DNA of 64,000 nt, taken from assembly GCA_027064135.1 (NCBI GenBank), contig JAMOQG010000007.1, positions 1-64,000 on the forward strand. The letters are read 5' to 3'. The first letter of the stretch is position 1, and each line of letters starts with the position of its first letter. Below the pieces are notes generated by a model. It saw nothing but the letters and a program-made list of their open reading frames with translations, searched no databases and was not told the DNA's origin. This stretch comes from Peptostreptococcaceae bacterium. Lineage in GTDB: Bacteria; Bacillota; Clostridia; Peptostreptococcales; Acidaminobacteraceae. Shown here piece by piece: positions 26,350 to 35,523 of the stretch. A program made the position numbers and the translations under genes.

Positions 26350-27705
26350 ATGATGAATGTGAAAAATAAAAGAATTTTAATTATTGGAATGGCAAGATCA
26401 GGTAAAGCGGTAGCAAAAGTATTAAATAAACTTGGTGCATATATAATTATGAATGATTTAAAAAATGCTGAAGAACTTGGTGATTTAGTAAAGGAAGTTA
26501 AACCCTATATAGATGAATTAGTTTTAGGATCGCATATTGAAAAATTTAGTGATATTGATTTAGTTGTTCTTTCGCCAGGTGTTCCTCCTTATATTGAGCC
26601 TGTAAAGAAAGCAATTTCAAATAATATTGAAGTAATTGGAGAGTTAGAGTTAGCATATAGATTAATTGAAGGAACTTTTATAGCTATTACTGGAACAAAT
26701 GGTAAAACTACAACTACAGCACTTACTGGATTGATATTTAAAAATGCAAAATTACATAGTCATATTGTTGGGAATATAGGTCTTCCGGTAATTTCAAAAG
26801 TTTTTGATTCGAAGAAAAACACTTTTTTACTTACTGAAGTTAGTTCTTTTCAGCTTGAAACAGCGTATGAATTTAAACCTAAAGTAGCAGCAATATTAAA
26901 TATAACGCCAGATCATTTAAATAGACATAAAACATTAGAGGAATATATAAGAATTAAAAAGAAAGTATTTATGAATCAGAATGAAAATGATTATTTAATT
27001 TTAAATTACGATAATGAAATTACAAATAAAATTGGAATGGAATTAAATAATTTAAATATTATATATTTTTCATTAAAAAAGAGAATTAAAAATGGTGTAT
27101 ATATATATGATAATCAAATTATAGTTAATGATAACGGAAAAGAAATGAAAATCTGCAGTGTAGATGACATTAAAATTTTAGGAAATCATAATCTTGAGAA
27201 TATAATGGCTGCAACTGCAATTTCTTACTATTCTAAAATAGATATAGCTGTAATAGCAAAATCATTAAAAGAATTTAATGGTGTTGAACATAGAATAGAA
27301 TTTGTAAGAGAACTGAATAACGTTAAATATTATAATGATTCAAAAGGAACAAATCCAGATGCAACAATTAAAGCTATAGAAGCTATCAATGAACAAATTA
27401 TTTTAATTGCTGGCGGAATGGATAAGGGAAGTGATTTTAAAGAAATGGTAAAAAGTTTTAAAGGAAATGTAAAAGAACTTATTTTATTTGGAGAAACAAA
27501 GGAATTAATAAAAGAAGAAGCAGAAAAATACAGTAATTGCAATATTACAATAGTAGATGAATTAAAAGATGCTGTTAAATTTTCATTTGAATTAGCTTTT
27601 TCAGGAGAAGTTGTTTTGCTTTCACCAGCATGTGCTAGTTGGGATATGTATGAAAGCTTTGAGCATAGAGGAAAAGAATTTAAAGAACTTGTAAACAATC
27701 TATAA
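26350..27705 (+). CDS. murD: UDP-N-acetylmuramoylalanine-D-glutamate ligase
   Basis: Cytoplasmic ATP-dependent addition of D-glutamate to UDP-MurNAc-Ala. The 451 residues include the N-terminal UDP-binding Rossmann part (GMARSGKAVAKVL), the ATP loop ITGTNGKTTTTALTG, the central NITPDHLNRHKTLEEYIRIKKKVF with the Lys normally carbamylated, and the C-terminal YYNDSKGTNPDATIKAI and SPACASWDMYESFEHRGKEF. The start is ATG 26350 (a second ATG follows at once) behind GGGGG. The partner ligases MurC, MurE and MurF are not in this cluster. Confidence 0.97.
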   Translation: MMNVKNKRILIIGMARSGKAVAKVLNKLGAYIIMNDLKNAEELGDLVKEVKPYIDELVLGSHIEKFSDIDLVVLSPGVPPYIEPVKKAISNNIEVIGELELAYRLIEGTFIAITGTNGKTTTTALTGLIFKNAKLHSHIVGNIGLPVISKVFDSKKNTFLLTEVSSFQLETAYEFKPKVAAILNITPDHLNRHKTLEEYIRIKKKVFMNQNENDYLILNYDNEITNKIGMELNNLNIIYFSLKKRIKNGVYIYDNQIIVNDNGKEMKICSVDDIKILGNHNLENIMAATAISYYSKIDIAVIAKSLKEFNGVEHRIEFVRELNNVKYYNDSKGTNPDATIKAIEAINEQIILIAGGMDKGSDFKEMVKSFKGNVKELILFGETKELIKEEAEKYSNCNITIVDELKDAVKFSFELAFSGEVVLLSPACASWDMYESFEHRGKEFKELVNNL

Positions 27706-27728
27706 ACAGATTGAGAGGGAGTATTATT

Positions 27729-28835
27729 TTGAGTCGTATTTTTAAGTTTGATTTATTACTGATATTTATAACTTTTATTTTATTGGGAGTGGGAATAATT
27801 GAAGTTTTTAGTTCTAGCTATTATTTCAATGTAAATAGTGTTCAAAGCGTTTTTTTATTAAAGCATTTGAAATCAGTTCTTATTGGTCTTTCAGGAATGT
27901 TTGTTTTTTCATTCTTTCCATATAAATATATAAAAAAAGTTGCTTATTTGGCAATAATACCATTGATTCTTGGATTTATTGTTTTACATTTTAGCCCAGA
28001 TAAAGCTATAAACGGTTCTAAAAGATGGGTTATGATATTTGGATTTTCATATATGCCAAGTGAATGGGCAAAAATTTATATTATAATTATTATGGCAAAA
28101 TTGCTTTATATGAGAGAAAAATTTATTGATAAGTTTATTATTGGTATTTTACCATATTTTATTTTCGGAGGTATTTTTTCTTTTTTAGTATTGATTCAAC
28201 CGAATATGAGTGATGCAGTTATTATTATGGCAATAGTTTTTGGAATGGTATTTGTTGGTGGTATGAAATGGCGTTATACTATTGGAATTTCTATTTTGAG
28301 TGCAGGCGGAATAGCAATGATGATTGTTTCTTCATCATATAGAATGAAAAGATTTCTAACGTATAGAGATCCGTTTCAAGATCCATTGAATTTTGGTTAT
28401 CAAAGTATTCAATCCTTATATGCGCTTGGAAGTGGAGGTTTATTTGGAGTTGGGCTTGGATTAAGCACACAGAATAAACTGTATTTGCCTTTTTCACAAA
28501 ATGATTTTATTTTGGCAACTATTGCAGAAGAATGGGGTTTTTTTGGTATTGTTTTTATGTTATTTCTGTTTCTAATTTTGATTTATAGAGGTTTTAAAAT
28601 AGCAGTTGAATCAGATGATAAATTTGGATTTTTTTTAGCAATTGGCATTACGATAATGATATCACTTCATGTAATAATTAATTTTTTGGTTGTAGGTTCT
28701 TTAATGCCGGTAACAGGTATTACTTTACCGTTAATAAGTTCTGGAGGAAATTCTATTTTGGTTATTTTAATATCAATTGGAATTTTATTAAATATTTCTA
28801 AAGCGAATAATTCTAAAGTAATAAGGGAGGAATAA
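27729..28835 (+). CDS. ftsW: peptidoglycan glycosyltransferase FtsW (SEDS family)
   Basis: Polytopic (about 10 helices) SEDS polymerase that extends septal glycan chains from lipid II. Landmarks include the helix with GSKRWVMIFGFSYMPSEWAKI, the loop with QPNMSD and its Asp, GYQSIQSLYALGSGGLFGVGLG, and LPLISSGGNS near the end. The ORF opens at TTG 27711, but the AGAGGGAG site at 27714-27721 directs initiation to TTG 27729 (368 residues). The clade cannot be split between FtsW and SpoVE by eye. Position after murD supports a divisome role. The stop overlaps the murG start by one base. Confidence 0.93.
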   Translation: MSRIFKFDLLLIFITFILLGVGIIEVFSSSYYFNVNSVQSVFLLKHLKSVLIGLSGMFVFSFFPYKYIKKVAYLAIIPLILGFIVLHFSPDKAINGSKRWVMIFGFSYMPSEWAKIYIIIIMAKLLYMREKFIDKFIIGILPYFIFGGIFSFLVLIQPNMSDAVIIMAIVFGMVFVGGMKWRYTIGISILSAGGIAMMIVSSSYRMKRFLTYRDPFQDPLNFGYQSIQSLYALGSGGLFGVGLGLSTQNKLYLPFSQNDFILATIAEEWGFFGIVFMLFLFLILIYRGFKIAVESDDKFGFFLAIGITIMISLHVIINFLVVGSLMPVTGITLPLISSGGNSILVILISIGILLNISKANNSKVIREE

Positions 28836-29905
28836 TGAAAATATTAGTTTCAGGAGGTGGTACCGGTGGACATATTTATCCTGCAATATCAATAATTGAA
28901 ACTTTTAATGAAAAAGATGAGATTTTATATGTTGGGAAAAAAAACAGCATGGAAAGCAGATTGATATTAGATTTAGGTATACCTTTTAAATCAATTATTA
29001 TTGAAGGTTTTAATAGAAAAAATAAAATGAAAAATATTGTAGTTATTTTTAAGCTCATAATAGGAGTTATTCAGTCATTCTTTATTGTTTTAAAATTTAA
29101 GCCTGACGTAGTTATTGGTACTGGCGGATATGTTAGTGGTCCTGTTGTTTTTGTAGGGGCAATATTTAATAAAAAAACATTTATTCATGAACAAAATGCT
29201 TTTCCAGGAGTTACAAATAGAATCTTATCAAAATTTGTTAATAAAGTTTTTGTAAGTTACACTGGAATAGAAAATAAATTTAAAAATGATAATGTTGTTT
29301 TTACAGGTAATCCAGTTAGAAAAAAATTTAAAGAAATTGTTGAAAATTTAGAAATTAATAAAAATGATTATATTACTGTATTATCATTTGGTGGTAGTGG
29401 AGGAGCTAAATTTCTTAATGATTTAATGTTAGAGGTAATTAAAAAGTTATATCATAATAAAGAAATTCGAATAATCCATGTTACGGGTAAAAAATATTAT
29501 GATGAATTTTTAACAAACATAGAAGAAAGTGAAATAGAGGCAGGAGATAATATTCGGATTTTTGATTATTTATATGAAATGCCAAAATATATGATGGAAG
29601 CAGATCTTGTTATTTCACGAGCAGGTGCTATATCAATATCTGAATTAAAATATACTAAAACTCCTTCAATTTTGATTCCATCCCCAAATGTAACTGATAA
29701 TCATCAGGAATTTAACGCTAAAATGATGGAAAAAGATGGACTTGCAAAAATGGTTCTTGAAAAAGAGATAAATAGTGATCAAGTGGTTGAGTTAATTGAA
29801 TCAGATGAGTTTATAAATGAAATAAAATTAAAGTTTAATAATTATGATAATGAAAATGTTTCAGAAATTATTTATAAAGAAATAATGAAAGAAGTTAAAA
29901 AATGA
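28835..29905 (+). CDS. murG: lipid II synthase, UDP-GlcNAc transferase
   Basis: Membrane-associated GT28 enzyme that adds GlcNAc to lipid I. The N-terminal Gly loop is SGGGTGGHIYPA, with VIGTGGYVSGP and HEQNAFPGVTNR. The C-terminal donor domain has SFGGSGGAKFLN and RAGAISISELKYTKTPSILIPSP plus NHQEFNA. The 356-residue length is usual. The TAATG overlap with ftsW and the ATGA overlap with ftsQ show tight coupling. Confidence 0.97.
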   Translation: MKILVSGGGTGGHIYPAISIIETFNEKDEILYVGKKNSMESRLILDLGIPFKSIIIEGFNRKNKMKNIVVIFKLIIGVIQSFFIVLKFKPDVVIGTGGYVSGPVVFVGAIFNKKTFIHEQNAFPGVTNRILSKFVNKVFVSYTGIENKFKNDNVVFTGNPVRKKFKEIVENLEINKNDYITVLSFGGSGGAKFLNDLMLEVIKKLYHNKEIRIIHVTGKKYYDEFLTNIEESEIEAGDNIRIFDYLYEMPKYMMEADLVISRAGAISISELKYTKTPSILIPSPNVTDNHQEFNAKMMEKDGLAKMVLEKEINSDQVVELIESDEFINEIKLKFNNYDNENVSEIIYKEIMKEVKK

Positions 29906-30591
29906 AAAAAATTATTTTAGTATTAATTTCAATTATAATTATTTTTATGATTCAAAAATCATCTTATTTTACAATAACTGAAATAGAATTTAATGAATGT
30001 AAAAACTTTGATAATCGGGTTATTAAAAATTCATTAGAGAATTTTAATTATTTTAGTGATAGTAAAAGGGTGATAAAAGAAAGAATATTGTCTATTCCTA
30101 TTGTTGAAAGCGTAGTTATTAATAAGAAATTTCCAAATGGTATTGATCTGGATATATTGTATAAAGAACCATTTTTAAAAGTCATAGACAATGATATTGT
30201 TATTATAACTGATGATGAAGGATACGTACTTACTATTAATAATGCTTTAGATACTTATTATTCTATTACCGGATTGGAAATTATGTATTATAAAGTTGGT
30301 AAAAAATTGGAAACATATAATCAAAGTATTTTAAATGATGTATTTTCATTAATAAAATTGATAAAAAAATCGGGTGTTGATATTAAAGGAATAATAGAAT
30401 ATAATGGCAGTGATGTATGTATCTATACATTAGCTGGAATAGAAGTTGAATTTGGAGATTGTTCAGAAATTGAAAAAAAATTCAATAATTTTATTAATGT
30501 GTATTATGATTTGATTGAAAAAGATATACGCTATGGAGTTATTGATGTGAGCATAACAGATTTACCACTTTTTAGAAAAGAGAAAAAATAG
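29902..30591 (+). CDS. ftsQ: FtsQ/DivIB-type divisome protein
   Basis: 229 residues: a very short cytoplasmic tail, one membrane helix (about 4-20), then an extracellular POTRA-like domain (FTITEIEFNECKNFDNRVI with KERILSIPIVESVVINKKFPNGIDLDI) and a beta-rich C-terminal part. The sequence is weakly conserved overall, so the name depends on topology, the POTRA pattern and the location after murG. It would bind FtsL and DivIC outside the membrane. ATGA overlap with murG. Confidence 0.88.
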   Translation: MKKIILVLISIIIIFMIQKSSYFTITEIEFNECKNFDNRVIKNSLENFNYFSDSKRVIKERILSIPIVESVVINKKFPNGIDLDILYKEPFLKVIDNDIVIITDDEGYVLTINNALDTYYSITGLEIMYYKVGKKLETYNQSILNDVFSLIKLIKKSGVDIKGIIEYNGSDVCIYTLAGIEVEFGDCSEIEKKFNNFINVYYDLIEKDIRYGVIDVSITDLPLFRKEKK

Positions 30592-30602
30592 TAGGTGATG
30601 TT

Positions 30603-31325
30603 TTGAATAGAGAGAAAGCTAGAGCTTATATATGGATTGCTATTGTTAGTATTATTTTAGGTATAATAATTTCATTTCAAATTAGAGTTGTTCAAAACAA
30701 CTTGCTAAATGGTTTAAGTCCAAGTATGCGTTCTAGAGAATTGATAATTGAGCTTGAAAGTGTTAAAGAAAAGAAAAAAAATCTTGAAGAAGATATTAAA
30801 AATTTAGAAAATGAACTTGAAAAAATTAAAACGTCTACTGCAAAGGAAAATACTCTTATTGATTCATTATATCGTCAATCTGAAAAATGCAAAAAATTTG
30901 CAGGGGAGACTAAAGTTCATGGTCCTGGTGTAACAATTTCAATCGAGAATAGCAAAGAAGAATATGCTTCGAATAACTTAAATATAATTTATGAATATAA
31001 TTTAATATTGAATTTAATTAATGAATTAAATGCTGCAGGAGCTGAAGCAATTTCCATAAATGATCAGCGAATTGTTAATAGTAGTGAAATTAGAACTGCA
31101 GGAAATACCTTAATGGTAAATAAGATACCTCTTACTGCTCCGATTGAAATAAAAGCAATTGGGAATATGAAAACCCTTTCTGCATCGGTTAATCAAAGAT
31201 TTGGTATTGTATCAATAATTCGTGATAAAGGCTATTTTATCGAAACTTTCCAATCAAATGACATAATAATTGAAAAATTCGATGGTGTTATCGAATTTGA
31301 ATATATTGAAGATATGGACAATTAG
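30603..31325 (+). CDS. DUF881 family membrane-anchored protein (first copy)
   Basis: 240 residues: one N-terminal helix (about 8-25), an extracellular coiled coil (about 45-85), then the compact DUF881 domain. The domain carries VHGPGVTISIENS, LINELNAAGAEAISINDQRIV and IKAIGNMKTL. DUF881 proteins are found next to Sbp in division clusters of Bacillota and Actinomycetota; their job is not firmly known but is thought to be envelope- or division-related. The start is TTG 30603, 5 bases behind AGGTG. The next gene encodes a paralogue of the same length, which suggests a tandem duplication and a heteromeric role. Confidence 0.9.
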   Translation: MNREKARAYIWIAIVSIILGIIISFQIRVVQNNLLNGLSPSMRSRELIIELESVKEKKKNLEEDIKNLENELEKIKTSTAKENTLIDSLYRQSEKCKKFAGETKVHGPGVTISIENSKEEYASNNLNIIYEYNLILNLINELNAAGAEAISINDQRIVNSSEIRTAGNTLMVNKIPLTAPIEIKAIGNMKTLSASVNQRFGIVSIIRDKGYFIETFQSNDIIIEKFDGVIEFEYIEDMDN

Positions 31326-31334
31326 GTGATTTAA

Positions 31335-32057
31335 TTGAAAAGAAAAATAAATGTGTTTTTATTTTTTCTGCTTATGGTATGTTTAGGTTTTTTAGCGAGT
31401 TCACTGTATAATTTGTTACAGGAAAACGCAAAACATGTTACTTTATCAATGGTTTACAATCAAAAAAATGAAATAATAAAAGAAAATATTAAGATTGATT
31501 TATTTGAAAAAAATAAAGAAAAATTACAAGACGAATTAGATAGATACTTGTCTGTTAACAATGAAAATGAATTAATACATAATTTAAACAATGAAATAAG
31601 TGAACTTAAAAAGTTTTCGGGATTAACGGACCTTCATGGGCAAGGTATTATTATAATTATTAATGATAGTAAAATTATAAATAGCAATTATGAATCAAGT
31701 TTGTTGATAGTTCATGATTTTGATATACAAAACATTATAAGTGATTTAAGAAATGCGGGAGCTGAAGCGATATCAATAAATGGCGAAAGAGTAGTTGCAG
31801 GAAAATCAAAAATAAAGTGCGCTGGGCCAACTATTCAGATAAATGACAAAGTTGTTGCACAACCATTTATTATTAAAGCAATTGGCGATAAATACTATTT
31901 AGAGGCATCGATTAATTCTCCAGATGGTTATGCTAATGTTTTAAGAGAATGGGATATATTCATTGAGGTAAACACTTCTGTAAGCGTTACAGTACCAGCG
32001 TATAATGGAAATTTGGAATTTAAATATATTGAGGATTATAAAGGTGATGAAAAATGA
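31335..32057 (+). CDS. DUF881 family membrane-anchored protein (second copy)
   Basis: Also 240 residues, with the same plan as the preceding protein: helix at about 5-22, coiled coil, DUF881 domain with LHGQGIIIIINDSK, ISDLRNAGAEAISINGERVV and IKAIGDKYYLEASI. The two copies share the GAEAISIN core but differ elsewhere, so the duplication is old. TTG 31335 lies 6 bases behind AGGTG. The stop overlaps the start of sbp (ATGA). Confidence 0.9.
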   Translation: MKRKINVFLFFLLMVCLGFLASSLYNLLQENAKHVTLSMVYNQKNEIIKENIKIDLFEKNKEKLQDELDRYLSVNNENELIHNLNNEISELKKFSGLTDLHGQGIIIIINDSKIINSNYESSLLIVHDFDIQNIISDLRNAGAEAISINGERVVAGKSKIKCAGPTIQINDKVVAQPFIIKAIGDKYYLEASINSPDGYANVLREWDIFIEVNTSVSVTVPAYNGNLEFKYIEDYKGDEK

Positions 32058-32404
32058 TTATTGCATTGATTGGAATTATAATAGGAGTACTGATTGGTTT
32101 TTATATTCCATATTCTTTTAATGCATTATATTCCATTTATTTAGCAGTTGGAATCCTTGCGGCAATTGATAGTATCTTAGGTGCTGTAAGTGCAATTATT
32201 AAAGAAAGATTTGATTCAGTTATTTTTGTAACTGGGTTTTTAATGAATTTTGCATTAGCTACAATCTTATCATATATAGGTGATAGGTTAGGCGTACCTT
32301 TGTATTATGCAGCGATTTTTGTTTTTGGAACTAGGTTTTTTAAAAACACAGCTATTATAAGAAGAGGGCTTATTGAAAAAATTAGAAAAAAGATTAGAAA
32401 ATAA
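32054..32404 (+). CDS. sbp: small basic family protein (DUF1290, Sbp)
   Basis: 116 residues, four predicted membrane helices and a highly basic C-terminus (RRGLIEKIRKKIRK). The segment LAVGILAAIDSILGAVSAIIKERFDSVIFVTGFLMNF is characteristic of the small basic protein family that pairs with DUF881 upstream of ftsZ. The molecular role is unknown. Overlaps the second DUF881 gene; about 100 bp separate it from ftsZ. Confidence 0.92.
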   Translation: MIIALIGIIIGVLIGFYIPYSFNALYSIYLAVGILAAIDSILGAVSAIIKERFDSVIFVTGFLMNFALATILSYIGDRLGVPLYYAAIFVFGTRFFKNTAIIRRGLIEKIRKKIRK

Positions 32405-32504
32405 AGCAATACTATGATAAAATACTATATGTAGTAGATATAGTTAAAAAAAAGATACTAATAATTAAAAATAAATGTGTTTTAATATCAGAGAGGTGAT
32501 TTTT

Positions 32505-33605
32505 ATGATGGAATTTGACGTAGATATGGAACAATTTGCAAAGATAAAGGTGATCGGTGTAGGTGGTGGTGGCAACAATGCTGTAAATAGAATGATTGAA
32601 GGCAATTTATCAGGCGTTGATTTTGTAGCTATTAATACAGATAAGCAAGCTTTACAAACATCAAATGCAGAATATAAAATACAAATAGGTGAAAAGCTTA
32701 CAAAAGGATTGGGTGCGGGTGCAGATCCCAAAGTAGGGGCAAAAGCAGCTGAAGAAAGCAGAGATGAAATATATCAAGCGTTACAAAATAACGATATGAT
32801 TTTTTTAACTGCTGGAATGGGTGGTGGAACAGGAACAGGGGCTATGCCAGTTGTTGCTGAAATAGCAAAAGAATTAGGTGTATTAACTGTTGGTGTTGTT
32901 ACAAAACCTTTTAGTTTTGAAGGTAGAACAAGAATGAAAAATGCTTTACAAGGAATTGAAAGCTTAAGAAAAAATGTAGATACTTTAGTTACAATTCCTA
33001 ACGATAGATTATTGCAAGTAACTGGTAAAAATACATCAATTATTGAAGCTTTCAACATTGCTGATGATGTATTAAAACAAGGTGTAAAAGGTATAGCTGA
33101 TTTAATTACTGTTCCTGGAGAAATTAATCTAGATTTTTCAGATGTTAAAACAATTATGGCTGATTCAGGTCTTGCACATATGGGAATTGGTACTGCTGAA
33201 GGTGAAAATAGAGCGGTTGAAGCTGCAAAAAAAGCTATTCACTCACCACTTTTAGAAACAACTATCGATGGAGCAAAAGGTGTTTTAATAAATATTACTG
33301 CTGGACCGTCATTAGGACTTCATGAAGTGACTGAAGCTGCGAATGTAGTACATGATGCAGTTGATGAAGATGCTAATGTAATATTTGGAGCTGTTATTGA
33401 TGAAAACATGAAAGATACAATTAAAGTAACTGTAATCGCAACAGGATTTTCACAAGATAATGTTATTAAAGAAGAAAAATTTGATGTAAGAAAATCTAAA
33501 GAAAGTTCAAAATCAGTAAATAATTCTAATGATTCTATTGAAAAGAAAAAGGATAACGAAACACAAGATTTTGATATTCCAACTTTCTTAAGAAAGAAAA
33601 GATAA
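32505..33605 (+). CDS. ftsZ: cell division protein FtsZ
   Basis: Tubulin-like GTPase that forms the Z ring. The 366 residues include [13 protein letters not shown], the tubulin signature [16 protein letters not shown], and the T7 loop region [21 protein letters not shown] charged linker leads to the C-terminal tail [12 protein letters not shown], the binding peptide for SepF and other partners. An in-frame ATG 30 bp upstream has no ribosome site; GAGAGGTGATTTTT points to ATG 32505. No ftsA gene precedes it, so SepF (39904) is the probable membrane tether. Confidence 0.98.
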   Translation: MMEFDVDMEQFAKIKVIGVGGGGNNAVNRMIEGNLSGVDFVAINTDKQALQTSNAEYKIQIGEKLTKGLGAGADPKVGAKAAEESRDEIYQALQNNDMIFLTAGMGGGTGTGAMPVVAEIAKELGVLTVGVVTKPFSFEGRTRMKNALQGIESLRKNVDTLVTIPNDRLLQVTGKNTSIIEAFNIADDVLKQGVKGIADLITVPGEINLDFSDVKTIMADSGLAHMGIGTAEGENRAVEAAKKAIHSPLLETTIDGAKGVLINITAGPSLGLHEVTEAANVVHDAVDEDANVIFGAVIDENMKDTIKVTVIATGFSQDNVIKEEKFDVRKSKESSKSVNNSNDSIEKKKDNETQDFDIPTFLRKKR

Positions 33606-33619
33606 AAAGAGGTGTGATT

Positions 33620-34075
33620 ATGCATTGCCCATATTGTAATTATCAAAAATCAAAAGTAATTGATACAAGGCCAACAGATGATGGTTATGTTACTAGAAGA
33701 CGTAGAGAATGCGAAAAATGCGGCAAAAGATTTACAACTTATGAAAAAGTAGAAAGAATGCCTATAAGAATTGTTAAAAAAGATGGTACTAGAGAATCTT
33801 ATGATAGAAATAAGATTATTAATGGCATTATTATAGCTTGTGAAAAAAGACCAGTTTCTATAAGTCAAATTGAAAAAACTGTAGATTTAATTGAAAAGGA
33901 ATTATATAATTTATTAGATAACGAAATTAGTTCATCTTTCATTGGTGAATTAATAATGACGAAATTAAAAGATCTTGATGAAGTTGCATATGTGCGATTT
34001 GCATCGGTATATCGTCAATTTAAAGATATTAACACTTTTTATGACGAACTTAATAGAATGATTAAAGAAAAGTAA
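33620..34075 (+). CDS. nrdR: ribonucleotide reductase repressor NrdR
   Basis: Zn-ribbon plus ATP-cone repressor of ribonucleotide reductase genes. Zinc ligands are CPYC at residues 3-6 and CEKCGKRFTTYE near residue 31; the ATP cone follows (VKKDGTRESYDRNKIINGI). The protein has 151 residues. The GTG at 33614 is part of the AGAGGTG site, so ATG 33620 is the start. It lies 14 bp after ftsZ and is closed by a terminator. No nrd gene is in the window. Confidence 0.97.
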   Translation: MHCPYCNYQKSKVIDTRPTDDGYVTRRRRECEKCGKRFTTYEKVERMPIRIVKKDGTRESYDRNKIINGIIIACEKRPVSISQIEKTVDLIEKELYNLLDNEISSSFIGELIMTKLKDLDEVAYVRFASVYRQFKDINTFYDELNRMIKEK

Positions 34076-34103
34076 ACTTATGCATTAGCATAAGTTTTTT
34101 TTT
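34074..34103 (+). terminator. terminator after nrdR
   Basis: A perfect 10-bp stem AAACTTATGC/GCATAAGTTT with an ATTA loop (34074-34097) and a following T run. It ends the dcw-nrdR block. Confidence 0.93.
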
Positions 34104-34190
34104 GTAGAAAAAGACAAAAAAATTTGTATAAATTCTTTTTTCAGTATATAATGAACATTGTATGTTTGATGAGAGGAAAAGGAAGTAATA

Positions 34191-35513
34191 ATGGAACATT
34201 TAATTGATAAAATAAAAGAAGGTAGTATTGCTGAGGAAATAGGTATTAAAACTGGCGATATGTTACTTGAAGTTAATGGCAAAGTAATAAATGATATTTT
34301 AGAATATATTTATGAAATATCTGGTGAGTATGTAGAAATTACTATAAAGAAAGTTGATGATTCAGTTGTAATATATGAAATTGAGAAAGAATATGATGAA
34401 AAAATTGGTCTTGAATTCACTAATCCAATATTAGATAAACCGAATGCATGTAAAAATAAGTGTGTGTTTTGTTTTATTGATCAATTGCCTAAAGGAATGA
34501 GAAAATCTCTATATTTTAAGGATGATGATTCTAGATTATCTTTTCTACATGGGAATTATATTACTTTAACAAATTTAAGTGAGGAAGATATTGAAAGAAT
34601 CATTAATTTGAAAATTTCGCCGATTAATCTTTCTGTTCATACGACAAATGATGAATTAAGGCTTAAAATGATAAAAAATCCGAAAGCTATTGACTTAATG
34701 CCAGTAACTCGAAGATTTATTGAAAATGATATTGAAATTAATGGTCAAATAGTTTTATGTCCTGGCTTTAATGATGGTAAAGAACTTGATAAAACAATAA
34801 TGGATTTATATAATTTAGGCGAAAAATTTAATAATTTAGCAATAGTTCCAGTTGGTCTTAGTGATCATAGAGAGGGATTAACTAAATTAACTTCTGTAAC
34901 TAAAGATGATGCTAATAGAGTGATTAATCAGGTTGAAAAATATCAAAAAAAATTTATGAAAGAAAGAAACAGAAGATTTGTGTATTTATCTGATGAATTT
35001 TATATTACAGCAAATAGAGAATATCCTGAATATGAAGATTACGATGGATTCCCTCAAATAGAGAATGGTATTGGTTTAACTGTAAAATTTAATTATGAAA
35101 TTAAAAAAGCTTTAGAAAATGAAATGAGTTCAAATTTTGAAGGAAAAATATCAATTGTAACTGGAATTTCTGCATATAGTAATATGCTTGAAATAAAGAA
35201 TGTTATTGAGAAAAAATTTAAAAACATTAAAATTGATATTATTAAAATTAAAAATAATTTCTTTGGAGGAAAAATTACTGTTGCTGGTTTGATTACAGGA
35301 AGAGATATAATTGAACAAGTAAATGTTTCAACTTTAGGTGAAAAAATTATTTTACCAGATGTTATGTTTAAAGATAGAGATGAATCAATGAAAGAAGATG
35401 AAAATATTTTTCTTGATGATACAAAATTAACTGATGTTGAAAATAAGTTTAAAAAGAAAATATCTATTGTTAAAGTTGATGGATATGAATTTATTAAAGA
35501 AATAATAAGGTAG
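34191..35513 (+). CDS. DUF512 family protein with PDZ and radical-SAM-like domains
   Basis: 440 residues. The N-terminal PDZ-like domain (IKEGSIAEEIGIKTGDMLLEVNGKVI) precedes a radical-SAM-type region with CKNKCVFC (Cx3Cx2C) at about residue 87, then DDSRLSFLHGNYITLTN and SPINLSVHTTND. The C-terminal DUF512 part contains GFPQIENGIGL and VTGISAY. This matches the family catalogued as a putative radical SAM enzyme (TIGR03279), widespread in Bacillota and cyanobacteria next to der; the reaction is unknown. It is cotranscribed with der. Confidence 0.9.
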   Translation: MEHLIDKIKEGSIAEEIGIKTGDMLLEVNGKVINDILEYIYEISGEYVEITIKKVDDSVVIYEIEKEYDEKIGLEFTNPILDKPNACKNKCVFCFIDQLPKGMRKSLYFKDDDSRLSFLHGNYITLTNLSEEDIERIINLKISPINLSVHTTNDELRLKMIKNPKAIDLMPVTRRFIENDIEINGQIVLCPGFNDGKELDKTIMDLYNLGEKFNNLAIVPVGLSDHREGLTKLTSVTKDDANRVINQVEKYQKKFMKERNRRFVYLSDEFYITANREYPEYEDYDGFPQIENGIGLTVKFNYEIKKALENEMSSNFEGKISIVTGISAYSNMLEIKNVIEKKFKNIKIDIIKIKNNFFGGKITVAGLITGRDIIEQVNVSTLGEKIILPDVMFKDRDESMKEDENIFLDDTKLTDVENKFKKKISIVKVDGYEFIKEIIR

Positions 35514-35523
35514 AGGTGTAAAA

